From NCBI GenBank assembly GCA_029976025.1, contig JARKNX010000145.1, forward strand, positions 1 through 33,661: a DNA stretch of 33,661 bases, written 5' to 3'. The translations under genes were made by a program, and so were the position numbers. Shown here piece after piece: positions 30,727 to 33,661 of the stretch (positions are counted from its first letter, which is position 1; every line of letters starts with the position of its first letter). Under the pieces are notes generated by a model. The model was not told where the DNA came from and did not search any database. It saw only the letters and a program-made list of their open reading frames with translations. This DNA is from Aggregatilineales bacterium. Lineage in GTDB: Bacteria > Chloroflexota > Anaerolineae > Aggregatilineales > Ch27.

Positions 30727-32010
30727 TCAACCGCCCTGGCAGAGCGTCTCCACCGCGGCGATCTCCCGGGCCGGGCCGGGCAGCACTTCACATCCGTCCC
30801 CGGTGATGATGACGCCGTCTTCAATACGCACTCCAAAGCCGTCGGCCTTCATCATCAGGAACGGCTCAATAACCAGCACCACGCCCGGCACAAGGGGCTG
30901 CTCACGGTCATCGCGGGACCGGCCGTGCGGATCGTGGATCGTCAGGCCGACGGAGTGGCCGCAGTTGCCGTAGCTGTATTCGGCCACGCCGTAACGCTTG
31001 AACGTCTCGTAGATGGCCCGGTGCGCTTCCAGGATGGTCGAGCCGGGCCGGAGGGCATCGAAGGCGGCCTGCTGCGCCTCGAGGACGATGCTGTAGATCT
31101 CGCGCTGGCGCGGCGTGAAACGCCCGTTGGCCGGGAAGGTCCGCGTGATATCGGCATAGTATCCGTCATAGCTGACGCAGGCATCGATCAGGACCAGATC
31201 GCCGTCCTGCACGACGCGGCTGTTCGCCATATAGTGGGGGATCAGGCTGTTCGCGCCGCTGGCTACGACAATGCCGGCCTCGTACGCCTCTGCCGCCATG
31301 GAGCGGTATTTCTTGCCCCGCCGGCCAACCTCGTACTCAAAGAGCGCCTGCCCGGCTGACTCGTTATCGCCGGGCTTCAGCGCGCGCATGACCGCCTCAA
31401 AAATCTCCGACTGGGCCAGAAACGCCTGGCGCAGCGCCGCGATCTCGTCATCGTCTTTGACAAAGCGCAGGTTATGGATTTCCTTCGCGCAGTTTCGGAC
31501 CTGCAGCCAGATGAAGCGCTCGCGCAGCAAGTTGATATACGCCAGATAACGCGAGGGCGGCTGATCGAGGGGTGGCACAGCCGGGATGCTGACCCAGAGC
31601 AGCTCAGCATCCATGAGCGCCCGGCTCAGGATCGTGTCGAGCTGCGACAGCGGATACACGCGCTCTATCCCGCTCGCGGCTCCGATCGCCTCCAGTGACG
31701 GGCCTGCCCCGTCCATGAATGCCCCGTGCGCTCCCTGCTCCTGCACAAACAGGGCCTCGTGGATACAGCGGCCGCGGGCCAGCTCCGGCCCGCCGCGCGT
31801 CTCATCGTGCTCAACCATGATGCCGGCCGGGGCCAGGAGCAGGATCGCATCCCGGCCCCGGTAGCCGGTCAGATAGCACAGATTGCGATCGGCAAGGGCG
31901 GGGTTTGGCGCTGTCCCGGCGGAATCGATCAGGACGACTCCCTCTTCACCAAGCGCCGAAAGCAGACGCCCGCGGCGCGCCCGATACGTGCTGGCTGACT
32001 TTTCTGCCAT
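30727..32010 (-). CDS. M24-family Xaa-Pro aminopeptidase
   Basis: 427 residues in two domains: an N-terminal creatinase-like domain (LADRNLCYLTGYRGRDAILLLAP) and a C-terminal pita-bread domain. All five metal ligands are present: Asp276 and Asp287 (LIDACVSYDGYYADITRTFP), His352 (GHSVGLTIHD), Glu382 (LVIEPF) and Glu397 (VRIEDG). It removes the residue before a proline in the cytoplasm. AGGACAG precedes the ATG. It is a single gene converging on the GH127 gene. Beta-L-arabinofuranosides in plants sit on hydroxyproline-rich proteins, so a proline-specific peptidase next to GH127 could be more than coincidence, although aminopeptidase P is also a general housekeeping enzyme. Confidence 0.9.
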   Translation of the reverse strand: MAEKSASTYRARRGRLLSALGEEGVVLIDSAGTAPNPALADRNLCYLTGYRGRDAILLLAPAGIMVEHDETRGGPELARGRCIHEALFVQEQGAHGAFMDGAGPSLEAIGAASGIERVYPLSQLDTILSRALMDAELLWVSIPAVPPLDQPPSRYLAYINLLRERFIWLQVRNCAKEIHNLRFVKDDDEIAALRQAFLAQSEIFEAVMRALKPGDNESAGQALFEYEVGRRGKKYRSMAAEAYEAGIVVASGANSLIPHYMANSRVVQDGDLVLIDACVSYDGYYADITRTFPANGRFTPRQREIYSIVLEAQQAAFDALRPGSTILEAHRAIYETFKRYGVAEYSYGNCGHSVGLTIHDPHGRSRDDREQPLVPGVVLVIEPFLMMKADGFGVRIEDGVIITGDGCEVLPGPAREIAAVETLCQGG

Positions 32011-32575
32011 GTGATCTGTCCTGTTCTATTTTGTCTGGTGGGAGCGAAAGCTGCCTGGCGGTGCGCCTCCGGCGCAGAGCGACAGCACTGATTGTTATAC
32101 CACGGCCAGCGCCTCCGAGGAGAGGGGCAGCGAGGCCCGGCACAGGTGACGAGGCCGGAATCTGGCCTGCCGGATCGGCACCCAGGGAAGCCGGATATTC
32201 TCGCCGCGCGGCGCTATAATCTTTGACAATTTGACAAGAGCAGACTAGACTGAAATTGATTTCTGTACGGCATTGAAACCTTTTCATTACGCGCAGAGAA
32301 GCCGACCAGGCGTCTCCTTCAAACACGCTGAAGTGCTATATTTTGTACTGATCGAGGCTGCCGCCCGATTGTGCCAGCAATAATTCCATACCGCAGGCAA
32401 CTGTATGCCTCGCCGGGCCTGAAACACCGGCGGAGCTGTATAGAGGGCATTTGCTGCGTCAACCGCCAGGCGGCACAACATAAAGTCAGGTGCGCTGCAC
32501 ATAAAGCATAAGGAGGTAAAACGACACCCTTTTCTTTAACCGCCCCTTTTTTCTAGCTGGAACGAGGAGAAGAAC
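32011..32575. other. Long intergenic region upstream of the ribose-type binding protein
   Basis: 565 bases without a credible gene. It has a promoter at 32223-32251, then an mRNA leader of about 320 bases containing two adjacent hairpins: 32395-32410 (AGGCA, six-base loop, TGCCT) and 32411-32432 (CGCCGG, ten-base loop, CCGGCG). A perfect AAGGAGGT ribosome-site sequence at 32510-32517 has no start codon behind it. I recognise no known riboswitch. Confidence 0.55.
32223..32251 (+). promoter_or_regulatory. Sigma70 promoter for the ribose-type transport operon
   Basis: Perfect TTGACA at 32223-32228, 17-base spacer, TAGACT at 32246-32251. TTGACA is repeated at 32231-32236 without a matching -10 box. 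The start would be near 32258, about 318 bases ahead of the gene. Confidence 0.5.
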
Positions 32576-33556
32576 ATGTCCAAGAAGTTCACGTTAGTTC
32601 TCGTAGTAGCTATTCTGCTTCTTTCGGTGGCGCCTTCGCTAAGCGCGCAGAATCAGCCGCTCAAGATCGGGTTCCTGCCCGGCGTTGTCGATCCTTTCTA
32701 TCAGGTCATGCAGCTCGGTGTCGAGGCAGCCGTCCGGGATATGGGCGTTGAAGTCGTGATCCAGATCCCGCCCACCTGGGGTGTCGAAGTCCAGACGCCG
32801 ATTCTGGATGCGATGGTCGCCCGCGGCGATCTTGACTACATCATCATCGCCCCGACCGATAAGGACCAGATGGTTGGCCCGCTGCAGGCCGCGGTGGACG
32901 CCGGCATCGGCATTATCACCGTTGACACCTTCCTGGGCGATGGCGACTATGTCAACGGCCCCGTCACCTTCCCCATCAGCTACATCGGCTCCGACAATGT
33001 CGAGGGTGGGCGTATCGCTGCCCGCGCGCTGGCCGAAGCTATTGGCGGCGAGGGCAAGGTCTATATCAACTCGACCAACCCCAACGTCAGCTCGGTTGAA
33101 GGCCGCGAGCAGGGCTTCGCCGCTGTCATGGCCGAAGACTATCCGAACATCACGGTCCTCGGGCCGGACTACAACCTGGACGACATGAATACGTCCACGC
33201 AGCAGACCACGGCTGTGCTGGAAACCAACCCCGATCTGCGCGGTGTGTTCGGCACGAACGTGTTCAGCGCCCAGGGCGCTGGCACGGCTGTCGTGAACGC
33301 CGGCCTCAGCGGTGAGGTTCAGGTCGTCGCTTACGACGCCACGCAGTTCGCCATCGAGATGCTGCGCGCCGGCACAGTCACCATGGTCCTGGCTCAGAAG
33401 CCCTTCGACATGGGCTATATGGCCGTCCAGTTCGCCGTCGCGGATGCCGCCGGTGTCACCAGCCTGCCGGCCCGCGTCGAAACCGGATTCGCCATCATCA
33501 CCCAGGATAACGTGGATGAGCCGGAAATCGCCCGCTTCATCTACCAGGTTCCCTAA
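32576..33556 (+). CDS. Ribose-family (CUT2) sugar ABC transporter substrate-binding protein
   Basis: 326 residues. A Sec signal peptide (SKKFTLVLVVAILLLSVAPSLSAQ) without a lipobox precedes a type-1 periplasmic binding fold like RbsB: LKIGFLPGVVDPFYQVMQLGVEAAVRDMGVEVVIQ, LDYIIIAPTDKDQMVGPLQAAVDAGIGIITVDT, YIGSDNVEGGRIAARAL, GKVYINSTNPNVSSVEGREQGF and VVAYDATQFAIEMLRAGTVTMVLAQKPFDMGYMAVQ. GAGGAGA stands 7 bases before the ATG. It is a different transporter class from the two CUT1 systems in the window and should bind a monosaccharide or small sugar derivative. A hairpin and then a new gene start follow, so the rest of the transporter lies to the right. Confidence 0.9.
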   Translation: MSKKFTLVLVVAILLLSVAPSLSAQNQPLKIGFLPGVVDPFYQVMQLGVEAAVRDMGVEVVIQIPPTWGVEVQTPILDAMVARGDLDYIIIAPTDKDQMVGPLQAAVDAGIGIITVDTFLGDGDYVNGPVTFPISYIGSDNVEGGRIAARALAEAIGGEGKVYINSTNPNVSSVEGREQGFAAVMAEDYPNITVLGPDYNLDDMNTSTQQTTAVLETNPDLRGVFGTNVFSAQGAGTAVVNAGLSGEVQVVAYDATQFAIEMLRAGTVTMVLAQKPFDMGYMAVQFAVADAAGVTSLPARVETGFAIITQDNVDEPEIARFIYQVP

Positions 33557-33581
33557 AGGGATCAACCCGACATAACCGCAG

Positions 33582-33610
33582 GCCGGGGATGTGAATATCG
33601 CATCCCCGGC
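33582..33610 (+). terminator. Strong hairpin after the binding-protein gene (attenuator or mRNA stabiliser)
   Basis: Perfect 10-bp arms GCCGGGGATG (33582-33591) and CATCCCCGGC (33601-33610) with a 9-base loop. The next bases are TTCCCTATG, not a T-run, so partial read-through into the next gene is likely. Third example of this layout in the window. Confidence 0.6.
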
Positions 33611-33635
33611 TTCCCTATGCAGGAGGGGTGATTGG

Positions 33636-33661
33636 ATGGCCGTCGTAAAAGCGGATGCAGA
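33636..33661 (+). CDS. Start of next gene, cut by the window edge
   Basis: ATG at 33636 preceded by a strong AGGAGG (33621-33626) at 9 bases; the visible residues are MAVVKADA. Too short to identify. By position after an RbsB-type binding protein it may be the ATPase or permease of the same transporter; that is inference only. Confidence 0.55.

Overview
The window is GC-rich bacterial DNA, tightly packed with carbohydrate-uptake and carbohydrate-degradation genes. It contains no rRNA, tRNA, CRISPR array, insertion sequence or phage gene that I can recognise. Several traits fit a Chloroflexota heterotroph (Anaerolineae-like): three separate sugar-binding proteins, two CUT1 permease pairs without their own ATPase, a Tat-exported binding protein, and many diverse glycoside or sugar-acid enzymes. 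That placement is inference from gene style, not from a marker gene.

Layout. Positions 1-2096 hold the 3' part of a divergent PEP-carboxylase-like protein. Reading leftward from about 4.8 kb is a pair of genes for an FGGY sugar/polyol kinase and a GpsA-like dehydrogenase. Diverging from it, 4959-8038 is a sugar-acid operon: KDG-type PfkB kinase, SMP-30 lactonase and a very clear D-galactonate dehydratase (DgoD). Converging on that operon, 8059-11142 carries a Tat-exported sulfatase and its radical-SAM maturase. The two blocks together suggest use of sulfated, galactose-rich glycans.

Positions 11542-21650 run rightward: M55 D-aminopeptidase, CUT1 binding protein, a giant 651-aa permease with an extra polytopic insert, a normal second permease, GH3 (NagZ-like), GH18, a ROK repressor, and a LacI-type sensor domain without a DNA-binding domain. 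I read this as an amino-sugar or peptidoglycan-fragment salvage locus. Then comes ilvD (22038-23732), preceded by a strongly structured leader that may encode a short Ile/Leu-containing peptide, and followed by a good bidirectional terminator.

Positions 23975-27303 (minus) form a second CUT1 system with a Tat-type binding protein. It diverges from an AraC regulator (27768-28592), which is followed by a GH127 beta-L-arabinofuranosidase (28757-30646). This looks like an arabinofuranoside uptake and cleavage module. An M24 Xaa-Pro peptidase (minus) and a CUT2-type ribose-family binding protein (32576-33556) close the window; the next gene of that operon starts at 33636.

Recurring non-coding theme: each of the three binding-protein genes is followed by a strong hairpin without a U-tract before the next transporter gene. 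This would let the binding protein be made in excess over the membrane components. Several sigma70-type promoters and candidate operator repeats were read directly from the sequence.
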